A DNA stretch of 64,000 nucleotides from Paraburkholderia sp. Ac-20340 (GCF_017104965.1 NZ_JAAGPR010000008.1:186001-250000), one strand, 5' to 3'. Counted from the stretch's first letter, positions 43,366-53,264 are shown. The notes: generated from the letters alone by a model not told the origin. A program made the numbers and translations.

Positions 43366-44253
43366 TCATATCGTCCACTGTGTTTCGATGGCCTTGAGCG
43401 CTGCGCCGATGGTGGGTTCGTCGCGACGATCCGCGCGCGTGATGAAGGTGAGTTCGGTGGGCACCGTCACGCCATCGACGATGGTGAGCGCGTGGGCGTG
43501 CGCTTCGGCAATGGCCGTGGCGTCGCGCGCGAGCGTCAGACCCACGCCCGATTTCACGAGATCGAGCATCGACGGCTCCTGATCCACTTCCGCCACCTTG
43601 TTGGGCTTCGCGCCCGCCGCTTCGAACAGGCCGGACAGCAGCCGGTTATGCGCGGATGCCGGCGGCGTCCAGATCCACGGCAAGGCCGCGAGCGCGCGCC
43701 AGTCGTGCGCGCCTTTCACGCGATCTTTCCAGCCTGCGGGCGCGAGCACGCGATATTGAAAACGCGTGAGCGTGAGCGTGTGAAAGGCCTCGGCATCCGG
43801 GCCGGGCTGGCCGATGTAGTAGCCCACGTCCAGTTCGCCCGCGCGCACCTGATCGAGCACCCAGCCCGACATGCCATGCCGCAGCGCCGTTTCGATCTGC
43901 GGCCAGGTCTCCACAAGCTGCCGCAAAAAGCCGCCGAGCCGTAAAAACGCCGGATCGAGAATTGTGCCGATGCGCAGCTTGCCGCGCACTTCATGACGCA
44001 GCGCAGCAGCGGCGCGCTGCACGTCGCCGGCGGCGGCCAGCGCGCGTTCGGCGTGCGGCAGCAGCGCCTGGCCGTCGCGCGTGAGCGCAAGACCGTGCGA
44101 GGTGCGCGTAAACAGCGTCACGCCCAGCGTTTCCTGCAGATGCTTGATCTGCAGACTCACGGCGGGCTGCGTGAGATGCAGATGCGTGGCAGCGCGCGTG
44201 AGATTGCCTTCGCGCGCGACCGTGACGAACGCCCGCAACAAGGTCAGGTCCAT
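43366..44253 (-). CDS. hpdR: LysR-family activator, probably of 3-hydroxypropionate catabolism
   Basis: 295 aa. An N-terminal winged HTH (LTLLRAFVTVAREGNLTRAATHLHLTQPAVSLQIKHLQETLGVTLFTR) precedes a LysR substrate-binding domain. It is divergent from mmsA and the GMC oxidoreductase gene. In Pseudomonas denitrificans and related species a divergent LysR activates hpdH and mmsA in response to 3-hydroxypropionate, and the same layout is seen here. The gene symbol rests on that synteny only. The 153-base intergenic region contains AT-rich TTAAC and GGATTAATCATTGG sequences that could hold LysR boxes. Confidence 0.85.
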   Translation of the reverse strand: MDLTLLRAFVTVAREGNLTRAATHLHLTQPAVSLQIKHLQETLGVTLFTRTSHGLALTRDGQALLPHAERALAAAGDVQRAAAALRHEVRGKLRIGTILDPAFLRLGGFLRQLVETWPQIETALRHGMSGWVLDQVRAGELDVGYYIGQPGPDAEAFHTLTLTRFQYRVLAPAGWKDRVKGAHDWRALAALPWIWTPPASAHNRLLSGLFEAAGAKPNKVAEVDQEPSMLDLVKSGVGLTLARDATAIAEAHAHALTIVDGVTVPTELTFITRADRRDEPTIGAALKAIETQWTI

Positions 44254-44406
44254 GCGCTGATATTAACGCGCCTTATATCGCTGTTGAGGATTAATCATTG
44301 GATCGGCGCGGCGTCGTGCGATTACGCTAAAGCCGGTCTGCGCGTCACGCGCAGAAGCGCGCCCGGCGCGCCATCCAATCGATAAACCTCCATCGAAGAG
44401 GCAGAC

Positions 44407-45939
44407 ATGAGCGAGACAGAACGTAGCGAGGCGCCTGCGCGCGCCGTGGTGCAACTGCCGCATTTCGTCGACGGCCGCGCACGCGAATCCAGCAGCGGCC
44501 GTTATGCCGACGTCTTCAATCCCGCCACTGGCGCCGTCAGCGCACGCGTGCCGCTGGCAAGCGCCGCCGAAGTCGATGCCGCCGTGGCCGCCGCCCACGC
44601 TGCCTTTCCCGCCTGGAGCGAAACGCCGCCCATCAAGCGCGCGCGCATCCTGTTCAAGTTCAAGGAACTGCTCGACCGTCACCACGACGAACTGGCCGAA
44701 CTCGTCACGCGCGAGCACGGCAAGGTGTTCTCGGATGCGAAAGGCGAGGTGATGCGCGGCATCGAAATCGTCGAATTCGCGTGCGGCATTCCGAACCTGC
44801 TCAAGACCGATTTCACCGACCAGATCGGCGGCGGCATCGACAACTGGAATCTGCGCCAGCCGCTGGGCGTGGTCGCGGGCGTGACGCCTTTCAACTTTCC
44901 GATGATGGTGCCGTGCTGGATGTTTCCGGTCGCGCTCGCCTGCGGCAATACCTTTGTGCTGAAGCCCTCGGAGCGCGATCCTTCCGCGTCGCTGCGGCTT
45001 GCGGAACTGCTCAAGGAAGCGGGCCTGCCCGATGGCGTGTTCAACGTCGTGCACGGCGACAAGGTCGCGGTGGACGCGCTGCTTGCGCACCCGGACATCG
45101 CCGCGCTGTCGTTTGTCGGCTCCACGCCGATCGCCGAATACATCTACACGGAAGGCACCAGACACGGCAAGCGCGTGCAGGCGCTGGGCGGCGCGAAGAA
45201 CCATCTCGTGGTGATGCCCGACGCCGATCTCGATCAGGCCGTCGATGCGCTGATCGGCGCGGCCTATGGGTCGGCGGGCGAGCGCTGCATGGCGATCTCG
45301 GTGGCGGTGGCCGTGGGCCATATCGCCGATGAACTGATCGAGCGCCTGACGCCGCGCGTGAAGTCGCTCAATATCGGCGACGGCATGAACGAGGCCTCGG
45401 AAATGGGGCCGCTCGTGACCGCGGCGCACCGCGCGAAAGTGCAGGGTTATATCGACGCGGGCATTGCCTCGGGCGCGAAGCTCGTGGTCGATGGGCGCGG
45501 TCACACGGTTGCCGGGCGCGAGAACGGTTTCTTCCTCGGCGGCACGCTGTTCGACGAGGTGAAAACCGATATGTCGATCTATCGCGAAGAGATTTTCGGG
45601 CCGGTGCTGTCGGTCGTGCGCGTGCCGGATTTCGCGAGTGCGGTCGAGCTGATCAACGCGCACGAATTCGCCAACGGCGTGGCGTGTTTCACCTCGGACG
45701 GCGGCGTGGCGCGCGCGTTCTCGCGGCAGATCAAGGTGGGCATGGTGGGCATCAACGTGCCGATTCCGGTGCCGATGGCGTGGCATTCGTTCGGCGGCTG
45801 GAAGCGTTCGCTGTTCGGCGATCACCACGCGTATGGCGAAGAGGGCGTGCGCTTCTACACGCGCTACAAGAGCATCATGCAGCGCTGGCCGGACAGCATC
45901 GCCAAGGGCGCCGAATTCACCATGCCGGTGGCGAAGTAA
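44407..45939 (+). CDS. mmsA: CoA-acylating (methyl)malonate-semialdehyde dehydrogenase
   Basis: 510 aa ALDH superfamily enzyme. Motifs are [61 protein letters not shown] and catalytic Cys294 in [14 protein letters not shown]. The usual general base Glu of hydrolytic ALDHs is replaced by the GGAKN sequence typical of MmsA. It converts malonate or methylmalonate semialdehyde plus CoA and NAD+ to acetyl- or propionyl-CoA and CO2. It is 12 bases from the GMC oxidoreductase gene and part of the same operon. Confidence 0.95.
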   Translation: MSETERSEAPARAVVQLPHFVDGRARESSSGRYADVFNPATGAVSARVPLASAAEVDAAVAAAHAAFPAWSETPPIKRARILFKFKELLDRHHDELAELVTREHGKVFSDAKGEVMRGIEIVEFACGIPNLLKTDFTDQIGGGIDNWNLRQPLGVVAGVTPFNFPMMVPCWMFPVALACGNTFVLKPSERDPSASLRLAELLKEAGLPDGVFNVVHGDKVAVDALLAHPDIAALSFVGSTPIAEYIYTEGTRHGKRVQALGGAKNHLVVMPDADLDQAVDALIGAAYGSAGERCMAISVAVAVGHIADELIERLTPRVKSLNIGDGMNEASEMGPLVTAAHRAKVQGYIDAGIASGAKLVVDGRGHTVAGRENGFFLGGTLFDEVKTDMSIYREEIFGPVLSVVRVPDFASAVELINAHEFANGVACFTSDGGVARAFSRQIKVGMVGINVPIPVPMAWHSFGGWKRSLFGDHHAYGEEGVRFYTRYKSIMQRWPDSIAKGAEFTMPVAK

Positions 45940-45951
45940 GCGAGGCGCGTC

Positions 45952-47673
45952 ATGTCAGCGACTCATGACTTCGCAAAGCGCGAGCTTCGTAAAACCGCAG
46001 GTGAATTCGACTACGTGATCGTCGGTGCGGGCACGGCGGGCTGCGTGCTCGCCAATCGTCTCACGCAGGACGCGGACGTGTCCGTGCTGCTGATCGAAGC
46101 GGGCGGCAAGGACGACTATCACTGGATTCACATTCCGGTCGGCTATCTCTACTGCATCGGCAATCCGCGCACGGACTGGCTGTATAAAACCGCCGGGGAA
46201 AAAGGCCTCAACGGGCGTGCGCTGTCGTATCCGCGCGGGCGCGTGCTCGGTGGTTCGTCGTCGATCAACGGCATGATCTATATGCGCGGCCAGCGCGAGG
46301 ACTACGACAACTGGGCGCGCGTGACGGGCGATTCGGGCTGGTCGTGGGATTCGGTGCTGCCGGTCTTCAAACGCAGCGAGGATTACCACGGCGGCGCGAG
46401 CGAATTCCACGGCGCGGGCGGCGAATGGCGCGTGGAAAAGCAGCGCCTCAAATGGCAGATTCTCGAAACCTTCGCGCAGGCCGCGCAGGAGCAGGGCATT
46501 CCCGCGACCAGCGATTTCAATCGCGGCAATAACGAAGGCGTCGGCTATTTCGATGTGAACCAGCGGCGCGGCGTGCGCTGGAATGCGTCGAAGGCGTTTT
46601 TGCGCGCGGCGATGAAGCGGCCCAATCTCACCGTCGTGACGGGCGCGCTGACCGAGCGCGTGATCTTCGAAGGCAAGCGCTGCGTCGGCGTGGATTACCG
46701 GGCGCAGTCCGCAGGCGATGTGGCGTATCGCGCCCGCGCGCGCTGCGAAGTGATTCTGAGCGCTGGCGCGGTGAATTCGCCGCCATTGCTGGAGCGTTCG
46801 GGCATTGGCGATGCGGCGCGCCTCGCGCAACTGGGCGTGGAAGTGGTGAACGATCTGCGCGGCGTGGGCGAAAACCTGCAGGACCATCTGCAACTGCGCA
46901 TGGCGTTTCGCGTGAACGGCGTGCGCACGCTCAACACGGCGTCGGCGCATTGGTGGGGCAAGCTGATGATCGGCATGGAATACGCGCTGCTGCAAAGCGG
47001 CCCGATGTCGATGGCGCCTTCGCAACTGGGTGCGTTCGCGAAGTCGGATGTGAACGACCCGGCGCTCACGCGGCCCGATCTGCAGTATCACGTGCAGCCG
47101 CTTTCACTCGATCGCTTTGGCGAGCCCTTGCATCGCTTCAATGCGTTCACGGCTTCGGTGTGCAATCTGCGGCCCACATCGCGTGGCGGCATTCACGCGG
47201 TTTCCGCGCGTGCCGAGGACGCGCCCGCCATCGCGCCTAACTATCTCTCGACCGATCACGATCTGCGCGTGGCCGCCAATGCGCTGCGTCTCACGCGCCG
47301 GATCGCGGCGTCGCCCGCGCTTGCGCGTTATCAGCCGCAGGAGATTTTGCCGGGCGTGGCGTATCAGAGCGAGGAAGAGCTGCGCGAGGCGGCGGGCAAT
47401 GTCGGCACGACGATCTTCCATCCGGTGGGCACCTGCCGCATGGGCCGCGCCGACGACGCCGACGCCGTGGTCGATGCGCGTTTGCGCGTGCGCGGCGTGG
47501 AAGGACTGCGTGTGGTGGATGCCTCGGTGATGCCGTTTATCACGTCGGGCAACACCAATTCGCCGACGCTGATGATCGCCGAACGCGCGGCGCTGATGAT
47601 GCGCGAAGACCGCCGCGCGGGACTATCGACCACCGTGCGCACGGAGTTGGCTGCATCCGCACCCGTGGCGTGA
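45952..47673 (+). CDS. hpdH: GMC-family flavin alcohol dehydrogenase, probable 3-hydroxypropionate dehydrogenase
   Basis: 573 aa. An N-terminal FAD fold (DYVIVGAGTAGCVLANRL) and GMC signature 1 (GGSSSINGMIYMRGQREDYDNW) are followed by signature 2 (GAVNSPPLLERSGIG) and a C-terminal active-site His in FHPVGTCRMG. It resembles choline dehydrogenases, but no betaine genes are adjacent. Pairing with mmsA and a divergent LysR matches the HpdH-MmsA route, in which 3-hydroxypropionate is oxidised to malonate semialdehyde. The alternative is a general short-chain alcohol oxidase. A hairpin follows at 47757. Confidence 0.88.
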   Translation: MSATHDFAKRELRKTAGEFDYVIVGAGTAGCVLANRLTQDADVSVLLIEAGGKDDYHWIHIPVGYLYCIGNPRTDWLYKTAGEKGLNGRALSYPRGRVLGGSSSINGMIYMRGQREDYDNWARVTGDSGWSWDSVLPVFKRSEDYHGGASEFHGAGGEWRVEKQRLKWQILETFAQAAQEQGIPATSDFNRGNNEGVGYFDVNQRRGVRWNASKAFLRAAMKRPNLTVVTGALTERVIFEGKRCVGVDYRAQSAGDVAYRARARCEVILSAGAVNSPPLLERSGIGDAARLAQLGVEVVNDLRGVGENLQDHLQLRMAFRVNGVRTLNTASAHWWGKLMIGMEYALLQSGPMSMAPSQLGAFAKSDVNDPALTRPDLQYHVQPLSLDRFGEPLHRFNAFTASVCNLRPTSRGGIHAVSARAEDAPAIAPNYLSTDHDLRVAANALRLTRRIAASPALARYQPQEILPGVAYQSEEELREAAGNVGTTIFHPVGTCRMGRADDADAVVDARLRVRGVEGLRVVDASVMPFITSGNTNSPTLMIAERAALMMREDRRAGLSTTVRTELAASAPVA

Positions 47674-47756
47674 AGCACCCGCTTAACTGCGCGTCTTGCG
47701 GCGATGCCCGCAAAACGACGCGCAGCAAAGCCGTTGTTTCGGACCACTATCCAGGA

Positions 47757-47780
47757 CACGCGCCGCGACTGCGGCGCGTG
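47757..47780 (+). terminator. Hairpin after the mmsA-hpdH operon
   Basis: Perfect 10-bp stem CACGCGCCGC (47757-47766) with GCGGCGCGTG (47771-47780), 4-nt loop, then CGCTTTCG. The 429-base gap to the next gene shows no other clear feature. Confidence 0.55.
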
Positions 47781-48102
47781 CGCTTTCGTGCGCCGGCTTC
47801 ATCGATCTGATGTTTCTAACGTGCCGGCATCGCGCTGATATCGTCGGTTAATTGTTGCGCTAAATGGCGCGCAGCGATTCCATGAAACTTGACGCTCACC
47901 CGTAAGTGCAAATCCCAATGATTGCGCTGCATCAATGGCGAGACAATGGCGCGGAATGACAAAAGCGGGGGAGGCAGGCGCCGGAACATGGCGCGTCATG
48001 CATCGTCGTGCGCGGCCCGAATCGGCTAGACCCACTTGATCCGGCACGCACGAACCCATCGAAGCCAGTCGAAGCATCAGCCTACTTCGCGTGGAAGGGA
48101 AC

Positions 48103-48882
48103 ATGATTCTCGGCGACACGATTCTGGAGACGCGCGGCCTCACGAAACAGTTCAAGGGCTTCACGGCCGTGAACGGCGTGAACCTGCGCGTGTGCCGCGG
48201 TTCGATTCACGCGCTCATTGGACCGAATGGCGCGGGCAAGACCACTTGCTTCAATCTCCTGACTAAATTTCTCGTGCCGAGCGCCGGGCGCATCGTCTTC
48301 AACGGCATCGACATCACCAGCGAGCGGCCTGCGCAGATTGCGCGGCGCGGCATCATTCGCTCGTTCCAGATTTCGGCGGTGTTTCCGCATTTGACCGCGT
48401 TGCAGAACGTGCGCATCGGCCTGCAACGGCAACTGGGCACCGCGTATCACTTCTGGAAAAGCGAGCGCTCGCTGGCCGAACTCAACGACCGCGCGATGGA
48501 TCTGCTCACCCAGGTGGGCCTCACCGATTTCGCCGATGTGCCGACCGTCGAGCTTGCGTATGGGCGCAAGCGCGCGCTCGAAATCGCCACCACGCTGGCG
48601 ATGGAGCCGGAACTGATGCTGCTCGACGAACCGACGCAAGGCATGGGGCACGAAGACGTGGACCGCGTGACGGCGCTGATCAAGAAGGTATCGACGGGCC
48701 GCACGATCCTGATGGTCGAGCACAACATGAATGTGATCGCGGGCATCTCCGACACCATCACGGTTCTGCAACGCGGCGAAGTGCTGGCCGAAGGCAGCTA
48801 CGCCGAAGTGTCGAAGAATCCGCTCGTGGCCGAAGCCTATATGGGCAGTGCGGACGCTGCGCTCGCGGGAGCGCACGCATGA
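48103..48882 (+). CDS. livG: LIV-type ABC transporter ATP-binding protein (LivG)
   Basis: 259 aa. Walker A GPNGAGKTT is at 40-48, the Q-loop follows (RSFQISAVFPHLTALQN), VELAYGRKRALEIATTLA replaces the LSGGQ signature as usual for LivG, and Walker B LMLLDEPTQGMG and the H-loop VEHNM complete the set. The ATG at 48103 has AGGGA upstream; an in-frame GTG four codons earlier is weaker. First gene of a five-gene importer. It overlaps livF by four bases. Placement next to mmsA-hpdH raises the possibility of a short organic acid as substrate, but this is inference. Confidence 0.92.
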   Translation: MILGDTILETRGLTKQFKGFTAVNGVNLRVCRGSIHALIGPNGAGKTTCFNLLTKFLVPSAGRIVFNGIDITSERPAQIARRGIIRSFQISAVFPHLTALQNVRIGLQRQLGTAYHFWKSERSLAELNDRAMDLLTQVGLTDFADVPTVELAYGRKRALEIATTLAMEPELMLLDEPTQGMGHEDVDRVTALIKKVSTGRTILMVEHNMNVIAGISDTITVLQRGEVLAEGSYAEVSKNPLVAEAYMGSADAALAGAHA

Positions 48883-49679
48883 GCACGGTGACGGAGCAGC
48901 ACGGCGAGCAGCGCGGTGAGCAGGACAGCGCGGCGGGCGCGGGCGAGAGCGCGCTGGAAATCGCGGGCCTGCAGGCGTGGTATGGCGAATCGCACATCCT
49001 GCATGGCGTCGATCTCTCCGTGAAGCGCGGCGAAGTCGTCACGCTGCTCGGCCGCAACGGCGCGGGCCGCACGACCACGCTGCGCGCCATCATGGGCTTG
49101 ACGGGCCGGCGCACGGGTTCGATCCGCATCGGTGCGCGCGAAACCATCCAGATGCCGACCTATCGCATCGCGCATTGCGGTGTGGGTTATTGCCCGGAAG
49201 AACGCGGCATTTTTTCGAGTCTGTCGTGCGAAGAAAACCTGCTGCTGCCGCCCGCCATCGGTGCAAAAAGCGGTGTGAAAGGCGGTGCGAAAAGCGGCGA
49301 GCAAGGCATGTCGCTCGACGAGATTTATTCGATGTTCCCCAACCTCGCGGAGCGCCGCCATAGCCAGGGCACGCGCTTGTCCGGCGGCGAGCAGCAGATG
49401 CTGGCCGTCGCGCGCATTCTGCGCACCGGCGCGAATCTGCTGCTGCTCGACGAGATTTCCGAGGGCCTCGCGCCCGTCATCGTGCAGACGCTCGCGCGCA
49501 TGATCGTCACGCTCAAGTCGCGCGGCTACACCGTCGTGATGGTCGAGCAGAACTTCCGCTTCGCGGCGCCGCTCGCCGACCGCTTCTATGTGATGGAGCA
49601 CGGGCGCATCGTCGAGCGTTTCGGTATCGCCGAGCTCGAGGGCAAGATGCCCGTGCTGCACGATCTGCTCGGTGTCTAG
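48879..49679 (+). CDS. livF: LIV-type ABC transporter ATP-binding protein (LivF), variant Walker A
   Basis: 266 aa. The signature RLSGGEQQML (167-176), Walker B LLLLDEISEGLAP and H-loop VEQNF are intact. Two oddities: the Walker A reads GRNGAGRT (58-65), with Arg64 where Lys is expected, and a low-complexity Gly/Lys/Ser insert (about 129-143, GAKSGVKGGAKSGEQG) sits after the Q-loop. The N terminus carries a 25-residue Gln/Glu/Ala extension before the ABC fold. ATPase activity of the partner LivG may compensate. It overlaps livG by four bases. Confidence 0.9.
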   Translation: MSTVTEQHGEQRGEQDSAAGAGESALEIAGLQAWYGESHILHGVDLSVKRGEVVTLLGRNGAGRTTTLRAIMGLTGRRTGSIRIGARETIQMPTYRIAHCGVGYCPEERGIFSSLSCEENLLLPPAIGAKSGVKGGAKSGEQGMSLDEIYSMFPNLAERRHSQGTRLSGGEQQMLAVARILRTGANLLLLDEISEGLAPVIVQTLARMIVTLKSRGYTVVMVEQNFRFAAPLADRFYVMEHGRIVERFGIAELEGKMPVLHDLLGV

Positions 49680-49809
49680 TTTGCGCATTCGTATCGCGCG
49701 CGGAGTGGGGTTGTCGAACCCGGTCCGCGCGAGTCGTGTCGTTTTGTCCTGTTTTGCCTTGCCTGAATAACAACGCTGCATCACAACGCAACCAGTGAAG
49801 GAGACAGCA

Positions 49810-51027
49810 ATGAAGAAGACCACGTTCGCGCGGCTCGCGGCTTACGTTGCCGCCACGGCGGCTGCTACGGCGCTCTGCGCGGGGACTGCGCAGGCCGCGA
49901 ACGACGCGGTGAAGATCGGCTTCATCACGGATATGTCGGGGCTTTACGCGGACGACGACGGCCAGGGCGGCCTCGCCGCCATCAAGATGGCAATCGCCGA
50001 TTTCGGCGGCAAGGTGAACGGCAAGCCGATCGAGATCATGTACGCCGATCACCAGAACAAGGCCGATATCGCCGCGTCGAAGGCGCGCGAATGGATGGAC
50101 CGCGACGGCATCGACATGCTGCTCGGCGGCACCAATTCGGCGACTGCGCTGGCCATGAACCAGGTCGCGCAGGAGAAGAAGCGCGTCTACTTCAACACGG
50201 GCGCGGGCACCGACGCACTGACCAACGAGCAATGCACGCCGTACACGATCCACTACGGCTACGACACGGTCGCGCTCGCCAAGGGCACGGGCCTCGCGGT
50301 GCTCAAGCAGGGCGGCAAGTCGTGGTTCTTCCTGACCGCCGACTACGCGTTCGGCAAGTCGCTCGAAAAGAACACGGCGGACGTGGTGAAAGCCAACGGC
50401 GGCCAGGTGCTGGGCGAAGTGCGCCATCCGCTTTCGGCTTCGGATTTTTCGTCGTTCCTGCTGCAGGCGCAGGCGTCGAAGGCGCAGGTGCTCGGCCTCG
50501 CCAATGCGGGCGGCGACTCGGTCAACGCGATCAAGGCGTCCAAGGAATTCGGCATCACCAAGACGATGAAGATCGCCGCGCTGCTGATGTTCCTGCCCGA
50601 CGTGAAGAGCCTCGGACTGGAGACCACGCAGGGCCTCGTGCTGACGAGCGGCTGGTACTGGGACCAGAACGACGCGACGCGCAAGTGGGCGCAGCGCTAC
50701 TACGAGCAGAACAAGAAGATGCCGTCCGAGCTTCAGGCCGCCGATTACTCGGTGGTGATGAACTACCTGAAGGCGGTGCAGGCCGTTGGCTCGACGGATT
50801 CCGACAAGGTCATGGCGCAGCTCAAGAAGACGAAGATCAACGACTTCTATACGAGCAACGGCTATATCCGCCAGGACGGCGTGCTGATTCACGACATGTA
50901 TCTGGTCGAAGTGAAGAAGCCTTCCGAATCGAAGGGACCGTGGGATCTTTACAAGGTCGTGCAGACGATTCCGGGCGAACAGGCTTACACGTCGAAGGCG
51001 GAATCGAAGTGCGCGTTGTGGAAGTAG
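49810..51027 (+). CDS. livK: LIV-type periplasmic substrate-binding protein
   Basis: 405 aa, type I periplasmic-binding fold. A signal peptide ends CAGTAQA. Mature sequence VKIGFITDMSGLYADDDGQGGLAAIKMAIADFGGKVNGKPIEIMYAD is typical of the Peripla_BP_6 family, and ADYAFGKSLEKNTADVVKANGGQVLGEVRHPL belongs to the second lobe. The ligand cannot be read from sequence; similar proteins bind aromatic or short organic acids as well as amino acids. AAGGAGA precedes the ATG at 49810. It is unlike the two tandem binding proteins of the second importer. Confidence 0.93.
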   Translation: MKKTTFARLAAYVAATAAATALCAGTAQAANDAVKIGFITDMSGLYADDDGQGGLAAIKMAIADFGGKVNGKPIEIMYADHQNKADIAASKAREWMDRDGIDMLLGGTNSATALAMNQVAQEKKRVYFNTGAGTDALTNEQCTPYTIHYGYDTVALAKGTGLAVLKQGGKSWFFLTADYAFGKSLEKNTADVVKANGGQVLGEVRHPLSASDFSSFLLQAQASKAQVLGLANAGGDSVNAIKASKEFGITKTMKIAALLMFLPDVKSLGLETTQGLVLTSGWYWDQNDATRKWAQRYYEQNKKMPSELQAADYSVVMNYLKAVQAVGSTDSDKVMAQLKKTKINDFYTSNGYIRQDGVLIHDMYLVEVKKPSESKGPWDLYKVVQTIPGEQAYTSKAESKCALWK

Positions 51028-51060
51028 GCGCGCATTGAGCGCGCACTGAGCGCGCACGCG
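51028..51060. repeat. Three 11-bp direct repeats after livK
   Basis: GCGCGCATTGA, GCGCGCACTGA and GCGCGCACGCG in tandem immediately after the livK stop. They could form hairpins that stabilise the upstream mRNA segment. Confidence 0.5.
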
Positions 51061-51190
51061 TGACGGGAAGAGGGCATGCGGCGTCCGGTGCGGTTGTACG
51101 CGCCAGGCGCCGCATCGATGCTTCAACCGATAACCCGTGCCTGAATCGTTAGATCGCGGTTACATCGCAGTTCCATCGGGGGCGGCTTTC

Positions 51191-52075
51191 ATGATGATCT
51201 TTGGCATTCCGCTTTCGGCAATGCTGAGCCAGTTGTTGCTCGGGCTCGTGAACGGGTCGTTTTACGCGATCCTGAGCCTGGGCCTTGCGGTGATCTTCGG
51301 CATGCTCAACGTGATCAACTTCGCCCATGGCGCGTTGTTCATGCTGGGCGCGATGCTCACGTGGATGGGTCTCGCGTATTTCAATCTGCCGTACTGGGTG
51401 ATGATTTTTGTCGCGCCGCTCGTGGTGGGCTTGATCGGCGTGCTGATCGAGCGTTCGATGCTGCGCTGGCTGTATCGGCTCGATCATTTGTACGGACTCC
51501 TGCTGACTTTCGGTTTGACGCTGGTGGTGGAGGGCGTGTTCCGCTCGATCTACGGCGCTTCGGGCCAGCCCTACGACGTGCCCGATCTGCTTGCGGGCGC
51601 AACCAATGTCGGCTTCATGTATCTGCCTAACTATCGCGCGTGGGTTGTCGTCGCTTCGCTGGCCGTGTGCTTCGCCACGTGGTTCGTGATCGAGAAAACG
51701 CGGCTGGGCGCGTATCTGCGCGCGGGCACGGAAAACCCCAAGCTCGTCGAGGCGTTCGGCATCAACGTGCCGCTCATGATCACGCTCACCTATGGCTTTG
51801 GCGTGGCGCTCGCGGCCTTCGCGGGCGTGCTGGCCGCGCCGGTGATCCAGGTCTCGCCGCTGATGGGCCAGCCGATGATCATCACGGTGTTCGCCGTGGT
51901 CGTGATCGGCGGCATGGGGTCGATCATGGGCTCGATTCTCACGGGGCTGATGCTCGGCGTGATCGAGGGCTTTACGCGCGTGTTCTGGCCGGAGGCGTCC
52001 GCGACCGTGGTGTTCGTCATCATGGCGATCGTGCTGCTGATCCGCCCCGCTGGACTCTTCGGCAAGGAACGATGA
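51191..52075 (+). CDS. livH: LIV-type ABC transporter permease (LivH)
   Basis: 294 aa, about eight membrane helices. Conserved LLLGLVNGSFYAILSLGLAVIFGMLNVINFAHGALFMLGA, then TENPKLVEAFGINV and VVIGGMGSIMGSILTGLMLGVIEGF. The ATG at 51191 was preferred to a GTG-led extension from 51137. It overlaps livM by four bases (ATGA). Confidence 0.94.
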   Translation: MMIFGIPLSAMLSQLLLGLVNGSFYAILSLGLAVIFGMLNVINFAHGALFMLGAMLTWMGLAYFNLPYWVMIFVAPLVVGLIGVLIERSMLRWLYRLDHLYGLLLTFGLTLVVEGVFRSIYGASGQPYDVPDLLAGATNVGFMYLPNYRAWVVVASLAVCFATWFVIEKTRLGAYLRAGTENPKLVEAFGINVPLMITLTYGFGVALAAFAGVLAAPVIQVSPLMGQPMIITVFAVVVIGGMGSIMGSILTGLMLGVIEGFTRVFWPEASATVVFVIMAIVLLIRPAGLFGKER

Positions 52076-53046
52076 TGCAAAGAAAAGTGCTGTATGCGCT
52101 GCTGCTGCTCGGGCTGATCGTGGCGCCGTTCGCCGGCGGCTATCCGCTCTTCGTGATGAAGGTGCTGTGCTTCGCGCTGTTCGCGGCCGCGTTCAATCTG
52201 CTGATCGGTTATACGGGCCTGCTGTCGTTCGGTCACGCGATGTTTCTCGCCAGCGCGGGCTACACCGCCGGTTACGCGATCCAGTCGCTCGGTTTCACGC
52301 CGGAGCTGGGCGTGCTGGCCGGCACGGCGGTGGCTACGCTGCTGGGCGTGATCGTCGGCATCTTTGCGATTCGCCGCCAGGGCATCTACTTCGCGATGGT
52401 CACGCTCGCGCTCGCGCAGATGGTCTACTTCGTGTTCCTGCAGGCGCCGTTCACGCACGGCGAAGACGGTCTGCAAGGCGTGCCGCGCGGCAAGCTGTTC
52501 GGCGTGGTGTCGCTCGATTCGGATCTCTCGCTCTACTATGTCGTGCTGGTGGTGATGGTGCTGGCCTTCATGCTGATCGTGCGTATCGTGCATTCGCCGT
52601 TCGGCCAGGTGCTGGTCGCGATCAAGGAGAACGAGCCGCGCGCGATTTCGCTGGGCTACGACACCGATCGCTTCAAGTTGCTCGCCTTCGTGCTTTCGGC
52701 CGGGCTTGCGGGGCTGGCCGGTTCGCTCAAGGTGCTGGTGCTGGGTTTCGAGACGCTCGGCGACGCTTACTGGACCATGTCCGGCCTCGTGATCCTGATG
52801 ACGCTGGTGGGCGGCATGGGCACGCTGTTCGGGCCGCTGCTGGGTGCGGCGCTGATCGTCGCGCTGGAAGACCGGCTCGGCGATATCGGCGGCATGCTGG
52901 CTTCGGTGACGGGCGTGGAGTGGTTCCGCTCGCTGGGTGAGTCCGCAACCATCGTCACGGGGCTGATTTTCATCGCCTGCGTGCTGGCGTTCCGGCGCGG
53001 CATCGTCGGCGAAATCGTGGCGCGGGTGCGGCCGCTGCGCGCCTGA
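52072..53046 (+). CDS. livM: LIV-type ABC transporter permease (LivM)
   Basis: 324 aa. Conserved FNLLIGYTGLLSFGHAMFLASAGYTAGY, RRQGIYFAMVTLALAQMVYFV, KENEPRAISLGYDTDRFKLLAFVLSAGLAGLAGSL and LVGGMGTLFGPLLGAAL. The start at 52072 is the first ATG of an ATG-ATG pair overlapping the livH stop. Last gene of the first importer; 777 bases separate it from the next gene. Confidence 0.95.
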   Translation: MMQRKVLYALLLLGLIVAPFAGGYPLFVMKVLCFALFAAAFNLLIGYTGLLSFGHAMFLASAGYTAGYAIQSLGFTPELGVLAGTAVATLLGVIVGIFAIRRQGIYFAMVTLALAQMVYFVFLQAPFTHGEDGLQGVPRGKLFGVVSLDSDLSLYYVVLVVMVLAFMLIVRIVHSPFGQVLVAIKENEPRAISLGYDTDRFKLLAFVLSAGLAGLAGSLKVLVLGFETLGDAYWTMSGLVILMTLVGGMGTLFGPLLGAALIVALEDRLGDIGGMLASVTGVEWFRSLGESATIVTGLIFIACVLAFRRGIVGEIVARVRPLRA

Positions 53047-53264
53047 CCGGCGCGTGCACCGACCCTTGCTTCACGTGGAAATTCACGTGAGAATAGGCGT
53101 CTTCGTGTGTGAACGGGGTCTTGCGGTGGTCTTGTGCCAAACGGCCTGCCGCACAGCGTTTGAATGCGACATCTCTGTGTCAGTGCGCCCCAATTCGGTG
53201 CCGCACTGCACCACTAGGGTAAATGCTAGTTGCCCATGAGAGGGGCGAAAGTTAAAGTTTCACC

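Noticed and set aside
53180..53235. NtrC/sigma-54 site upstream of the sRNA candidate.
   Set aside because: The dyads have the wrong internal spacing (N7) or orientation for NtrC, and no GG-N10-GC element is present.
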